Assembly (NCBI RefSeq): GCF_000756655.1
Contig: NZ_ARXU01000002.1
Span: forward strand, 248,001 to 312,000
Direction: 5' to 3'
Origin: Alcanivorax jadensis T9
Lineage (GTDB): Bacteria > Pseudomonadota > Gammaproteobacteria > Pseudomonadales > Alcanivoracaceae
DNA: 64,000 nucleotides
Shown here: positions 53,403 to 62,757 of the stretch, piece by piece
Numbering within the stretch: the first letter of the stretch is position 1
Layout: each line of letters begins with the position of its first letter
The notes under the pieces: generated by a model
Told to the model about the DNA's origin: nothing
The model's input: the letters and a program-made list of their open reading frames with translations, nothing else
Databases searched by the model: none
Position numbers and translations under genes: made by a program

Positions 53403-54932
53403 CTACCTGCCCAATGACGCCTTCGCCGTAGCCGGCACCACCGCCGGCTGCCAATCGTAATCCTTCATGTTCACGCGCCAGGTACGGGCCATGAACTGGA
53501 AGGTGGCGTGGGGCCACAGGGCGGTATTGCGGCCATCCGCCTGCTGATACCAGCTCATGCAACCACCGTTCTGCCACACCGTGCCTTTCAACTCTTCCTG
53601 CAGCTTGTCGTTGTAGCGATTCTGCACATCTTGTTTCACGTCCAGCCAGGCATCGCCGCGCTGATCCAGCTTGCTGATGGCATCAATGACATAACGCACC
53701 TGGCTCTCGATCATGAAGATGATCGAGTTATGGCCCAGCCCGGTATTCGGCCCCACCAGCTGGAACATATTCGGGTAACCGCTGACGGTGGTCCCCAGGT
53801 AGGCCTCCGCGGCGTCTTTCCAGTCATCCTGCAGACGGTGACCCGGCAAGCCGGTGATCTCGAAATCCTTCATGTAAATGCGCGGATCGACGATAAAGCC
53901 GGTGCCCAGCACCAGACAATCCGCCTGCTGCTCAGTACCATCACTGAAGACAATGCTGTTCTCGCGGATTTCCTTCACCCCTTCGGTGACCAGCGACACA
54001 TTGTCCCGGTTGAAGGTGGGGTAATAGTTGTTGGAAATCAGGATGCGCTTGCAGCCCAGGGTGTAGCTGGGTATCAGCTTGCGAGCGGTCTCCTTGTCCT
54101 TTACCTGATAACGGATAAACGCCTTCAGGGCCGGCTCTGCCAGCTTGGCCAGGCGCGGTTTGAAGATCGGCACCACACGGGCTTCGTTACTCAGATACAG
54201 ACGCAGGCGGTGCAGCTTGCGCAGGGCCGGGAAGCGGCGAAACATCCACTTACTCAGACCGGAATAGGCGCGTTCGTCACGGGGAATAATCCATGGCGGG
54301 GTACGTTGCACCACGGTGAGATGTTCCGCCTCTTTGGCTACGTGCGGCACATACTGAATGGCGCTGGCGCCGGTGCCAATGGACACCACCTTCTTGCCCG
54401 CCATGTCGTAACCGTGATCCCACTGGGCCGAGTGAATGATCTTGCCCTGGAACTTGTCTATTCCCTTGAAGTTGGGGAAGGAAGGGACATGCAGGGGGCC
54501 GCTGGCCAGCACCCAGTGCTGACATATCACCTGGGAGCCATCTGCCAGGTCCAGGGTCCACAGGGCAGCCTTGTCATCAAAATGCGCGCCGGTCACTTCC
54601 GCATTGAAACGGGTGAACTGGCGGATGCCGTGCTTTTCAGTGACCCCATTGATGTAGCTGTGGATCTCCTGCTGGCCGCTGTAGCGGTGACTCCAGTCCG
54701 GATTGCCCTCAAAGGAAAACGAGTACATGTGCGACTGCACATCACAGGCTGCACCCGGGTAGCTATTGTGATTCCAGGTACCGCCCACATCGTCGCCCTT
54801 CTCCAGCAGCAGAAAATCATCGATGCCAGCTTCTCGCAGCTTGATGGCCATACACAGACCGCCGAAGCCACCACCGACGATGGCCACCTTTACGCGACGG
54901 GTTTGTACATTGATCCGGGCCTGACTTGTCAT
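53403..54932 (-). CDS. Baeyer-Villiger-type flavin monooxygenase
   Basis: This 509-residue FAD- and NADPH-dependent oxygenase has the first Rossmann GGGFGG at 20-25 (AIVGGGFGGLCMAIKLREAG). The fingerprint FQGKIIHSAQWD at 161-172 exactly fits the type I Baeyer-Villiger pattern F-x-G-x3-H-x3-W-[PD]. The NADPH-binding GTGASA lies at 187-192. Such enzymes oxidise ketones to esters; in hydrocarbon degraders they can act on alkane-derived ketones, but the substrate here is unknown. It is divergent from an AraC regulator. Confidence 0.9.
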   Translation of the reverse strand: MTSQARINVQTRRVKVAIVGGGFGGLCMAIKLREAGIDDFLLLEKGDDVGGTWNHNSYPGAACDVQSHMYSFSFEGNPDWSHRYSGQQEIHSYINGVTEKHGIRQFTRFNAEVTGAHFDDKAALWTLDLADGSQVICQHWVLASGPLHVPSFPNFKGIDKFQGKIIHSAQWDHGYDMAGKKVVSIGTGASAIQYVPHVAKEAEHLTVVQRTPPWIIPRDERAYSGLSKWMFRRFPALRKLHRLRLYLSNEARVVPIFKPRLAKLAEPALKAFIRYQVKDKETARKLIPSYTLGCKRILISNNYYPTFNRDNVSLVTEGVKEIRENSIVFSDGTEQQADCLVLGTGFIVDPRIYMKDFEITGLPGHRLQDDWKDAAEAYLGTTVSGYPNMFQLVGPNTGLGHNSIIFMIESQVRYVIDAISKLDQRGDAWLDVKQDVQNRYNDKLQEELKGTVWQNGGCMSWYQQADGRNTALWPHATFQFMARTWRVNMKDYDWQPAVVPATAKASLGR

Positions 54933-55056
54933 CGTTATCCTCCATGGACAGCACCGCTGTCATTCGTCATTGGCGATTACTCTAGCCATGGTTGGCGTCG
55001 GTGAATACGTGTTAACCTGAGCTGAAAATTGATAATTCCGGCCAAGGCTTTATCCC

Positions 55057-56082
55057 ATGTCCGCTCGCTCGATCCTGGCACTGATCTACACCGTGGAACT
55101 TCTGGAAACAGAGAAAGGACTGGATTGCGCGCCGGTGCTGGCCCGCCATGGCCTGGACAAGGCCAGCCTGGACCCCAACAGCGAAATCGGCCGGGACCGG
55201 GAGCTGCTGATCTTTTCCGAGCTGCTGCCCCGGGTGGATGACCCGATGCTGGGTTTCGAAATGGGCAGTCGCTTCGGTTTTGCCGGCTATGGCCAGCTCA
55301 CCATGCTGCTGATGACCAGCGAAACCGCCTTTCAGGGCTTCCAGTTCGGCGTGAAATACCAGGCGCTTACCTATCTCTACGGCGAAATCGCCCTGACCCC
55401 GGGGGAGCACAGCACTGCCCTGGATCTGTACCCCATCTCACTGCCGCCGGAGCTGCGCCGCACCCTGATCGACCGGGACATGGTGGGCACCTTCAAGCTG
55501 GTCAACGATATCCAGACCCAGCTCAATCTGGACCTGAAACCGGCCGAGGTCTGGATGCCCTATGCCCGCCCACCGGAGGAACAGGTACGGAGATTCGAGG
55601 ACTATTTTGGCTGCCCGATACGCTATGACCAGCCCCACTGCCGAGCGCTGATTCGCAATCAGGACCTGGCCGTACGCCTGCCGGGCTACAACAAAATGGC
55701 CCAAGACATGTACCGCGACCAGTGCGACGCCATGCTGGCCCGTCGGGAGATTCCCACCGACAACCTGGCCACCCGGGTGGCCAGCTACCTGCAGCTGTTC
55801 GTACGCAGCTACCCCACTGCCGAGCAGGTGGCCCGGGCCTTCGGTATCCCGGAACGCAGCTTCCGGCGACAGTTAAGCAGCGAGCAAAAGCCCTTTCAGA
55901 GCATCATGGATCAGGTGCGCGAAGAGAAAGCGAAACGGTACCTGGCCGATTCAGAGAAAAGCGTGGCGCAGATCGGCGAGCTGTTGGGTTATAGCGAGTC
56001 GGCGGCCTTTGTAAGAGCGTTTGAACGATGGACGGGGATGACGCCGGCCCGCCATCGCAAAGAGGACAGGGATGGGCAGTAG
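55057..56082 (+). CDS. AraC family transcriptional regulator
   Basis: This 341-residue regulator has an N-terminal ligand-binding region at about 15-200 of the AraC_arabinose-binding-like type (GFEMGSRFGFAGYGQLTMLLMTSETAFQGFQF). The C-terminal double helix-turn-helix begins near VASYLQLFVRSYPTAEQVARAFGIPERSFRRQL and ends with GYSESAAFVRAFERWTGMTPARHR. It probably controls the divergent monooxygenase across the 124-bp shared promoter. Its TAG stop is part of the REP unit that follows. Confidence 0.9.
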   Translation: MSARSILALIYTVELLETEKGLDCAPVLARHGLDKASLDPNSEIGRDRELLIFSELLPRVDDPMLGFEMGSRFGFAGYGQLTMLLMTSETAFQGFQFGVKYQALTYLYGEIALTPGEHSTALDLYPISLPPELRRTLIDRDMVGTFKLVNDIQTQLNLDLKPAEVWMPYARPPEEQVRRFEDYFGCPIRYDQPHCRALIRNQDLAVRLPGYNKMAQDMYRDQCDAMLARREIPTDNLATRVASYLQLFVRSYPTAEQVARAFGIPERSFRRQLSSEQKPFQSIMDQVREEKAKRYLADSEKSVAQIGELLGYSESAAFVRAFERWTGMTPARHRKEDRDGQ

Positions 56083-56238
56083 GAGCGCCGCTTGAGGCGC
56101 GAACAACACCATTTCGAGTTACGAGAAACGAGTTTCGAAAACCAACACATCCGACCAGGCAGGTTTTGCCTTTCACAACTCGCTTCTCGAAACTCGTTAC
56201 TCGCTAACGCTCGTTTCGCGCCTCAAGCGGCGCTCCTA
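56080..56238. repeat. Composite element: outer REP pair enclosing inverted heptamer arrays
   Basis: The outer REP units at 56080-56103 and 56215-56238 (TAGGAGCGCCGCTTGAGGCG then CGAA) are perfect 24-bp inverted copies. Inside, the left 7-bp units CGAGTTA, CGAGAAA, CGAGTTT (56115-56135) face the right units ACTCGCT, TCTCGAA, ACTCGTT, ACTCGCT (56178-56205), which are their complements. A small GGCAGGTTTTGCC hairpin lies in the middle. The element starts in the AraC stop codon and ends 19 bp before the hldE stop. Confidence 0.88.
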
Positions 56239-56257
56239 CAGAGGCTTCGTAGAAAGA

Positions 56258-57685
56258 TCAGTCTTGCCGAATGCGCTCCACAATCTTCGTCGTAGAGATA
56301 TCGTCGATAAAATCGAGCACCTTCACTTCACCGCCATAGCCTTGCACAAACTCGTGCCCAACCACCTGATCCACACTGTAATCGCCACCTTTTACCAGCA
56401 CATCCGGCTTGATGGCTTCCAGCAGTGGCTCAGGGGTATCGGTATCGAAAGACACCACCCAGTCCACTACCTCAAGGGCCGCAAGAACCGCCATGCGGCG
56501 CTCCAGGGGATTGATGGGACGGCCCGGTCCCTTCAGGCGACGGATGGATTCGTCGCCATTCACCGCCAGAACCAGGCGATCACCCTGACGGCGGGCGGAA
56601 TCCAGGTAGCCCACGTGACCCGCATGAATGATGTCGAAACAGCCGTTGGTAAAGACGATCCGCTCGCCCTGGGCGCGGGCATCTTCGATGGCAATCAGCA
56701 ACTGATCTTCAGTCATCACACCACGGCCCAGGCCACCTTCCTGATGCACCGCCCGGCGCAATTCCGGGGCAGATACCACCGCGGTGCCCAGCTTGCCGAC
56801 CACGATACCAGCGGCGATATTCGCCAACGCCACCGCGTCCGCCATGTCGGCACCGGCGGCCAGCGCCACCGCCAACACCGAGATCACCGTATCGCCGGCG
56901 CCGGTCACATCGAATACTTCACGGGCACGGGCAGGCAGGTGCAGCTCCGGCTGACCATCGCGCAGCAGGGTCATGCCCTTTTCGCTGCGGGTTACCAACA
57001 GGGCCTGCAGGTCAAGATCCCGGATCAGTTTCTGGCCCTTGGCAATCAGATCCTGCTCATCTTTGACCGGGCCGGCCACCGCTTCGAATTCACTGAGATT
57101 GGGCGTAAGCAACGTCGCGCCACGGTAATGACTGAAATCCGTTCCCTTCGGGTCCACCAGTACCGGCACGCCGGCTTCCCGGGCCAGGGCAATCAGACCG
57201 GGGCAATCACGCAACGCCCCCTTGGCATAATCGGACAACACCAACGCCCCGCAGTGAGCCAGTTGCTCCTTTACCTTGCTGGCGAAAGGCGCCGGATCCT
57301 GGTCGTGGAAGGCTTCTTCGAAATCCAGGCGCAGCAACTGCTGCTGGCGACTGATGACACGCAGCTTGGTAATGGTGGGGAGGCCATTCACCTTCTGAAA
57401 ATGACAACCCACTTCCGCGGCACCGAGGCGCTCCTCAAGGATAGAGGCGGCCTCGTCATCGCCGGTAATCCCCACCAGCTCGGCCCGGGCGCCAAGGGCG
57501 GCCATATTCAGGGCCACGTTGGCCGCGCCACCAGGACGGTCCTCCAGCTCGGTCACCCGCACCACCGGTACCGGCGCTTCCGGCGAGATTCGCCCGGTGG
57601 GGCCATGCCAATAACGGTCGAGCATGACATCACCTGCCACCAGAACACGGGCCTTGCCAAAAGCAGGAATATGCGGATTGTGCAT
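56258..57685 (-). CDS. hldE: Bifunctional heptose-7-phosphate kinase / heptose-1-phosphate adenylyltransferase
   Basis: HldE makes ADP-D-glycero-D-manno-heptose for the LPS inner core. The 475 residues contain an N-terminal PfkB-type kinase at about 1-320 with [16 protein letters not shown] and the base motif [17 protein letters not shown]. The C-terminal nucleotidyltransferase begins [26 protein letters not shown] with its HxGH. Six extra codons precede MHNPHIPAF, but GGAG lies just before that ATG. It opens the LPS region. Confidence 0.97.
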   Translation of the reverse strand: MHNPHIPAFGKARVLVAGDVMLDRYWHGPTGRISPEAPVPVVRVTELEDRPGGAANVALNMAALGARAELVGITGDDEAASILEERLGAAEVGCHFQKVNGLPTITKLRVISRQQQLLRLDFEEAFHDQDPAPFASKVKEQLAHCGALVLSDYAKGALRDCPGLIALAREAGVPVLVDPKGTDFSHYRGATLLTPNLSEFEAVAGPVKDEQDLIAKGQKLIRDLDLQALLVTRSEKGMTLLRDGQPELHLPARAREVFDVTGAGDTVISVLAVALAAGADMADAVALANIAAGIVVGKLGTAVVSAPELRRAVHQEGGLGRGVMTEDQLLIAIEDARAQGERIVFTNGCFDIIHAGHVGYLDSARRQGDRLVLAVNGDESIRRLKGPGRPINPLERRMAVLAALEVVDWVVSFDTDTPEPLLEAIKPDVLVKGGDYSVDQVVGHEFVQGYGGEVKVLDFIDDISTTKIVERIRQD

Positions 57686-57929
57686 AGGTTCTCCAAAACA
57701 CAACAGAGCCGGATTTCGAGGCAGTGTAGCATAGCCGGATACTTAGCTAACCTGCTGAAAGTGTTCGAGGAAACACCGAAACGCCAGGGACACAGACAAA
57801 ACCCGGGAAGCCGGATAGGCAGTAGATGCCGCGGGCTCTGGGCAGTACACTTTGCCGCCGCTACGCATCCACCGGTCAGACGGGTATCATGTCCCCCAAC
57901 CGAGAGAATCCAGGGAGCCACAGGACCAT

Positions 57930-59096
57930 ATGCCGCCATTACCCCCCAACATCATGCAAGGTCGCTGGCTGCGCTGGTGGCTGACCCTGTCTTTTGCAGT
58001 GATGTTCAGCGGTACCTTCCTGTTCAATTCCCGCATTGGTTTTCTCAATGTACTGGACGTGCTGTTCTTTCTGCCGGCACTGACCTTGCTGACCCGGGCC
58101 GTGGTGAGCGGTGACTACCGTTTGATGACGTCGCCGTTGTTGGCGCCGCTGTATCTGTTCATCGGCTGGGCAGCCCTGAGTTTCGCCTGGGCCGAAGAGC
58201 CCAACACCTCGCGCGCCGTTCGCGGCATGGTGCAGCTCATCGTCATGGTTGGCATCTTCCGCTGGCTGCACCTGTATTTCCGCAACACCTTCAAACAGGC
58301 TCTGGCCAATGGCGCCCTGTGCTGCATGGTCGTTGCCACCATGGTGATGATCAGTTACTACACCACCCAACCGCTTAGTAGCCCCCTGTTCAGCGAGCCG
58401 GCCAATCTGATCTTTCACCTGCCATCCCTGGATCCCAGCGTTGCCCTGATGGCCATGGTAGCCCCTACCTTTATCCTGCTCGCCCAGGGCATGGAAGAAG
58501 GGGTCAGTGGCAAGGGCGGGCGTCGCCTGGTCGGTGCTGCTGTGGGCTTTGCCTTTCTGTGTCTGACATCACTGCCTCTGGGCCTGATGACGGTAATGCT
58601 GGGGCTGAGCTGGCTGGCCAGCCGGCGGCGACGCTCCTGGTTGGCGGTTATTCCCTTGCTGGCCGGGGTCTATCTGATGCTGGAAGGCAGCAGCGACTTC
58701 ACTTTGAGCAACTACTTCCTGCATCCACTGATTGGCAATGGTCTCAATCAGGAGACACTCAACAACGTTCTTGCCCAGGATAACAACCGCCTGCTCAGCC
58801 TGGCGCATCCCCGTAACCTGTTCGTATTACTGATCCACAGTTTGGGTCTGGTCGGCCTGGTCCTGTTCCTGGCCAGCTGGATCAGTCCTTTCACCGCCTT
58901 GTTACAACGTCAGGTCAACTGGCATGTGGACGCAGCCTACTCCATCGCCGTGCTTCCCGGTCTGTTCATGGCATTCGCCGCCGGCGCCTACCTGCTGGTG
59001 CCGTTTCATGCCAGCTGGCTCAGTGTCTGGTTGCCACTGGCCCTGCTGCTCGCTCGGCTGAGCGAGCGCCCCTCTATCCGCCCTAACAGCCGTTGA
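57930..59096 (+). CDS. O-antigen ligase-like polytopic membrane protein
   Basis: This 388-residue membrane protein has about ten to twelve hydrophobic helices. ALSFAWAEEPNTSRAVRGMVQLIVMVGIF resembles the early part of the Wzy_C/WaaL family, and the large periplasmic loop with GNGLNQETLNNVLAQDNNRLLSLAHPRNLFVLLIHSLGLVG carries an AHPRN segment near the place of the conserved His in ligases. ATG 57930 is chosen for AGGA eight bases ahead; the frame is open 26 codons upstream. Context between hldE and an LpxL-type gene supports a surface-glycan role. Wzy polymerase is an alternative. Confidence 0.68.
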   Translation: MPPLPPNIMQGRWLRWWLTLSFAVMFSGTFLFNSRIGFLNVLDVLFFLPALTLLTRAVVSGDYRLMTSPLLAPLYLFIGWAALSFAWAEEPNTSRAVRGMVQLIVMVGIFRWLHLYFRNTFKQALANGALCCMVVATMVMISYYTTQPLSSPLFSEPANLIFHLPSLDPSVALMAMVAPTFILLAQGMEEGVSGKGGRRLVGAAVGFAFLCLTSLPLGLMTVMLGLSWLASRRRRSWLAVIPLLAGVYLMLEGSSDFTLSNYFLHPLIGNGLNQETLNNVLAQDNNRLLSLAHPRNLFVLLIHSLGLVGLVLFLASWISPFTALLQRQVNWHVDAAYSIAVLPGLFMAFAAGAYLLVPFHASWLSVWLPLALLLARLSERPSIRPNSR

Positions 59097-59114
59097 ACTT
59101 GTCTCGAGATTTGC

Positions 59115-60038
59115 ATGGGAAAACGTAATAACCGCCCCACCCGATTGTCTGATCCCAGGCTATACCCTAGCTGGATCGGCGTGGGCCTGTTCTGGCTGAT
59201 CGGTCAGCTGCCCTGGCGCCTTTTGCAGGCCATAGGCAGAGGCTTGGGGCGCCTGGCGTGGTATCTGGCAAAAAAACGGCGCCATATTGCCCAGACCAAC
59301 ATTCGACTTTGCTTCCCGGAGCTGACGCCGGAAGAACAGGACGAGCTGGCCCACCGCAGCGTCATCAGCACCGGCGAGGCGATCCTTGAGATGGCCGGCA
59401 GTTACAATAATCACCGCATCGACCTGAATAAGAATCTTACCGTGACGGGCATGGAGCACATCGAAGCCTGCCAGGCCAGGGGCGAGGGCGTATTGCTGCT
59501 GGGCATGCATTTCAACACCTTGGATACCTGCTCAAGGATGCTTGCCACCCTGGTGGATATCCATGCGGTCTATCGCCCCAATGACAACCCGGTCATCGAC
59601 CGGCTTATCGACCGGGGGCGCCGCCACTACGTTCGCAGCACCGTCGACCGTACCGATATCCGGCAAATGCTGCGCCTGCTGCGCAGTGGCGAAATTGTCT
59701 GGTATGCGCCGGACCAGGACTACGGCACTGCCCACGCTCTGTTCGTTCCGTTCTTCGGCATTCCAGCAGCCACCATCACCGCCACCAGCCGCATCGCCAA
59801 GATGGGCAAGGCTGCGGTGATCCCGTGTGCGCATTATCGCTTGCCTGGGGGGCGGTACGAGATCGAGTTCGGACCAGCACTGGAACATTTTCCCGGCGGC
59901 GACGAAGCGGCGGATACCGCCCGCATCAATCAGACTATCGAACACTATGTCCGCAAGCATCCCGAGCAATATTTGTGGGTGCATAAGCGGTTCAAACATC
60001 AGCCCGAAGGTCGGCCCTCTCCTTACAAGAAATTATAG
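59115..60038 (+). CDS. Lipid A late acyltransferase, LpxL/HtrB family
   Basis: This 307-residue inner-membrane protein has an N-terminal hydrophobic anchor (YPSWIGVGLFWLIGQLPWRLL). The catalytic HX4D motif appears as HFNTLD in LLLGMHFNTLDT near residue 135. VWYAPDQDYG and YLWVHKRFKHQPEG are family blocks. It adds a secondary acyl chain to Kdo-lipid A using acyl-ACP. LpxL and LpxM types cannot be distinguished here. Its stop overlaps the stop of the convergent membrane gene. Confidence 0.92.
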   Translation: MGKRNNRPTRLSDPRLYPSWIGVGLFWLIGQLPWRLLQAIGRGLGRLAWYLAKKRRHIAQTNIRLCFPELTPEEQDELAHRSVISTGEAILEMAGSYNNHRIDLNKNLTVTGMEHIEACQARGEGVLLLGMHFNTLDTCSRMLATLVDIHAVYRPNDNPVIDRLIDRGRRHYVRSTVDRTDIRQMLRLLRSGEIVWYAPDQDYGTAHALFVPFFGIPAATITATSRIAKMGKAAVIPCAHYRLPGGRYEIEFGPALEHFPGGDEAADTARINQTIEHYVRKHPEQYLWVHKRFKHQPEGRPSPYKKL

Positions 60039-61448
60039 GCCTGCCATTACCAAAACCACATCATCGCCGCCGCTATCAAAGACCTCCACTACCCGAAGTG
60101 ACACTCTGTTTTCGTCAATCAGGCGCTCCATATCATCACGGTCGACCAACCAGACAAGGAATTCTCCACTAGCAACCGCATCAGGCTGCTCCATTGGCGA
60201 CATGAAGTAAGTTCTTCCAGCATAAAAACTGATCCGGGGATCATTGAAATACACTACGGGGGAATTCTGCTCTATCAACCAGTGCCCAGCCTGAACAAGG
60301 GACATCTTTTCCCGGGCAGAAGAACTGTAGGAGCCGGTCAACGCCATCATCGCCAACACAAAAACGGCCACGGAACGCCACTTTGCAGATCCGTTTTCAT
60401 AACCCTGTGCAAAACGCAGAAATAACCAGGGCATGACCACAAGAGCAAGCAGTACCACATAGCGAGATGAGAGCAGAAAATAGGCAGTGAGAAAAACCAC
60501 CAATATCAGAAACCAGATCACAAAGACTGTGCCGTAAATCCGTTTCTCCCGGTCAGGCAAGGTCGCCTTACCCATGAAGAGCGCCAGCAAATAAGGTCCC
60601 AACAGTGCCAGTAATTGGGCCGGAATAATACTAACCAGGCCCACGAACAATACCAAGCCGCCGTATTCCCGAGAGTACTCATGAATGAAGGTGTCAGCGA
60701 ATTTCTGGGAGATGGTCATGAACTCCTGATATCGGGCGACCACATCAAGAGCATCCAGGTAAAGTCGGATGCGCTCACCAAAATCGCCCTCAAAGGCATA
60801 CCAGAGCCCGACCAGCATCGCCGTCACCACCAGGCTGCCCAGCACAAGTAGCTTGCGTCTACCCCCCTTCAGCCCCCAAGCCAAGCCCAAAGCCATACCA
60901 AGACCCGCCACCTCAAGCCGGCAAAGCATGCCCATCAGCAGCAACGCCACCCCGGCCAAGGCATAACGCCAGCGCAACGTCTCATCAAAGCGGATAACAG
61001 CGTAAATGGCTCCCAGGGAGAAAAACCAGGCAGGCCAATCCCGTAAAATCTGAGCACGATTATCGTTGAACCCCGGAAAAGCCAATGCAACAAGCACAGC
61101 AAGAAACACAAACCGCTTTGCGGTCATTGACCCCAGCAGTACGGCCAGCAACGCCGTAGCCCCGGCAGAAAAGAGCGATACCACCATCATGCTGGTTACA
61201 GTATCGCTGAAGGGGCTGATGCTGATTACACCAGCCAGAAAATAAGAAAAGAAAGGCCAGTTAAATTGCTCTACATTCCCGCCATGCTCGGCAATACTCT
61301 GGGCCATATCAATGTAGAGCATGCCATCACGATTAATGACCGGATCACTGTAAAAGGCGAGCAGGGACAGAATCAGGCTCCCGAGAAAAGCCATCACGGC
61401 CGCCTGTTTTTGTTGGCTCAGCGTCTCCCACCCCTCAAGAATTCGCAC
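60033..61448 (-). CDS. Polytopic membrane protein, possible GT-C glycosyltransferase
   Basis: The protein has about 471 residues and roughly eleven membrane helices. DPVINRDGMLYIDMAQSIAEHGG right after the first helix is typical of the first periplasmic loop of GT-C transferases, where an Asp acts in catalysis. The C-terminal 110 residues form a soluble domain. The start is uncertain: GTG 61448, overlapping the kinase gene by 14 bp and preceded by GGGG, or ATG 61394. It lies in an LPS-core gene run, so sugar addition or modification of LPS is a reasonable guess only. Confidence 0.65.
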   Translation of the reverse strand: MRILEGWETLSQQKQAAVMAFLGSLILSLLAFYSDPVINRDGMLYIDMAQSIAEHGGNVEQFNWPFFSYFLAGVISISPFSDTVTSMMVVSLFSAGATALLAVLLGSMTAKRFVFLAVLVALAFPGFNDNRAQILRDWPAWFFSLGAIYAVIRFDETLRWRYALAGVALLLMGMLCRLEVAGLGMALGLAWGLKGGRRKLLVLGSLVVTAMLVGLWYAFEGDFGERIRLYLDALDVVARYQEFMTISQKFADTFIHEYSREYGGLVLFVGLVSIIPAQLLALLGPYLLALFMGKATLPDREKRIYGTVFVIWFLILVVFLTAYFLLSSRYVVLLALVVMPWLFLRFAQGYENGSAKWRSVAVFVLAMMALTGSYSSSAREKMSLVQAGHWLIEQNSPVVYFNDPRISFYAGRTYFMSPMEQPDAVASGEFLVWLVDRDDMERLIDENRVSLRVVEVFDSGGDDVVLVMAGL

Positions 61449-62757
61449 GAAATTGCCCCCAGTTTTTTTCAAATCGGAGTCGGTCCTTCTTGTTACCGCC
61501 TTGTCCCAGCAGTCCGCCGTCCCGGACAGAGGCCGCATCCAGATCAATAAAACAGATTTCACCCCCGGCACTGACAAGAATATTCTGGGCTTTCATATCA
61601 CCATGACTCAGCCCCGCCCACTGGAACAACGCCAACCACTCCCGGACCTTGTCAGCGACAATAGAAGCATTATTTCTGTGCGTTTCCATGATTTCACTCA
61701 ACCGGATACCGGAGAATTTGGGGCAGACAATGATGCTTTGTCCCGCTTGTTCTCCCTGAGTAAACTCCACCAACAAAACTGGCTCAGGAGTGGGAACCCC
61801 CAATAAACTCCAGGTTAGTCCTCGCCGCCAGCTGGTCATTCCGTGAGACAGCCCCAGCTTCTGACGCAGACGCCCTTTCCAGCCCATGGAGTGATAATGT
61901 TTGACCACCCACTGATCGTTTCCGGTGACGCGCACACGCCGCCCTTCCTTTATCAGCGACAACCCGGACGACGGCTCACAAAGTGCCAGTAGCTCGTCAG
62001 CCTGCTCGCGCCATTGCCGGTTCAGATACACAGTGCGGTCCGGCTGCAACTCCACGGATACCGCCGTACAGTTACGCGTCCATTTTCTGTCCGCCTTGAT
62101 CACACGGCGACGCAGCAAACGCTGACAGGAGGCATCAAACCCCTCGCTGTTCAGCCCCCAACCCTCCATCGCTTTTTTGATCTCACGGATCAGAGGCTGC
62201 TGGAAGGGGAGTTGAAACTGTACCGCCAACAAGGCCAGGTTGTTCTTCAGGGCGCGAGGGTCAAAAGACACCACTCGTTTCATTTCCCCGGCATCGATAC
62301 AGTAAAGCCCCGCCTCTGACACCATGAAGTTGCCGGGGTGAAGATCCTTCTGAACCCAGCCAAGCCGGAACAACTCCCAGACCAAGTTCAGCATCCGGCC
62401 AACCAGCTCCGGATCAAAACCGGCACCCAGTACGGTTTGCAGATCAGAGCCCGGCAGTTTTTCCAGTAACAAGACAGCGTGGGGGCCCTGTTGATACAGC
62501 TTGAGCACACCGGGTACCGGCATCGCCTGCTCGGCGAGCATGGTCAGCGTCTCGGACTCAGGGCGGGCATGCTGGCCACCGTCATTAAAGAAAATCTTGG
62601 CAACAACCGGTTGTCCCTGCCAGGTCCCGGAGGCCACCAGGCGCTTGCCCGGAACCAGGCGCAAAACCTGCTCACCGACGAAGGTCGCGCCAGCTACCGT
62701 AACCTGAAACGGCGACTCATCCTCCCACTGCCGCGTCGACAACGTCTCGATATTCAT
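61435..62757 (-). CDS. Tandem kinase-fold protein of the LPS kinase type
   Basis: This 440-residue protein has two kinase-like modules in one chain. Module one has the lysine K54 (VVAKIFF), the catalytic loop QKDLHPGNFMV near D138, and the metal motif DAG at 155-157. Module two has K286 (WVVKHYH), the catalytic loop SHGDMKAQNILV with H385, D387 and N392, and the metal residue D405 in CFIDLD. Both keep the key residues, so both could be active. LPS-core kinases of the WaaP/KdkA group normally have one such domain. The ATGA overlap with the glycosyltransferase fixes the start. Confidence 0.82.
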   Translation of the reverse strand: MNIETLSTRQWEDESPFQVTVAGATFVGEQVLRLVPGKRLVASGTWQGQPVVAKIFFNDGGQHARPESETLTMLAEQAMPVPGVLKLYQQGPHAVLLLEKLPGSDLQTVLGAGFDPELVGRMLNLVWELFRLGWVQKDLHPGNFMVSEAGLYCIDAGEMKRVVSFDPRALKNNLALLAVQFQLPFQQPLIREIKKAMEGWGLNSEGFDASCQRLLRRRVIKADRKWTRNCTAVSVELQPDRTVYLNRQWREQADELLALCEPSSGLSLIKEGRRVRVTGNDQWVVKHYHSMGWKGRLRQKLGLSHGMTSWRRGLTWSLLGVPTPEPVLLVEFTQGEQAGQSIIVCPKFSGIRLSEIMETHRNNASIVADKVREWLALFQWAGLSHGDMKAQNILVSAGGEICFIDLDAASVRDGGLLGQGGNKKDRLRFEKNWGQFRANS

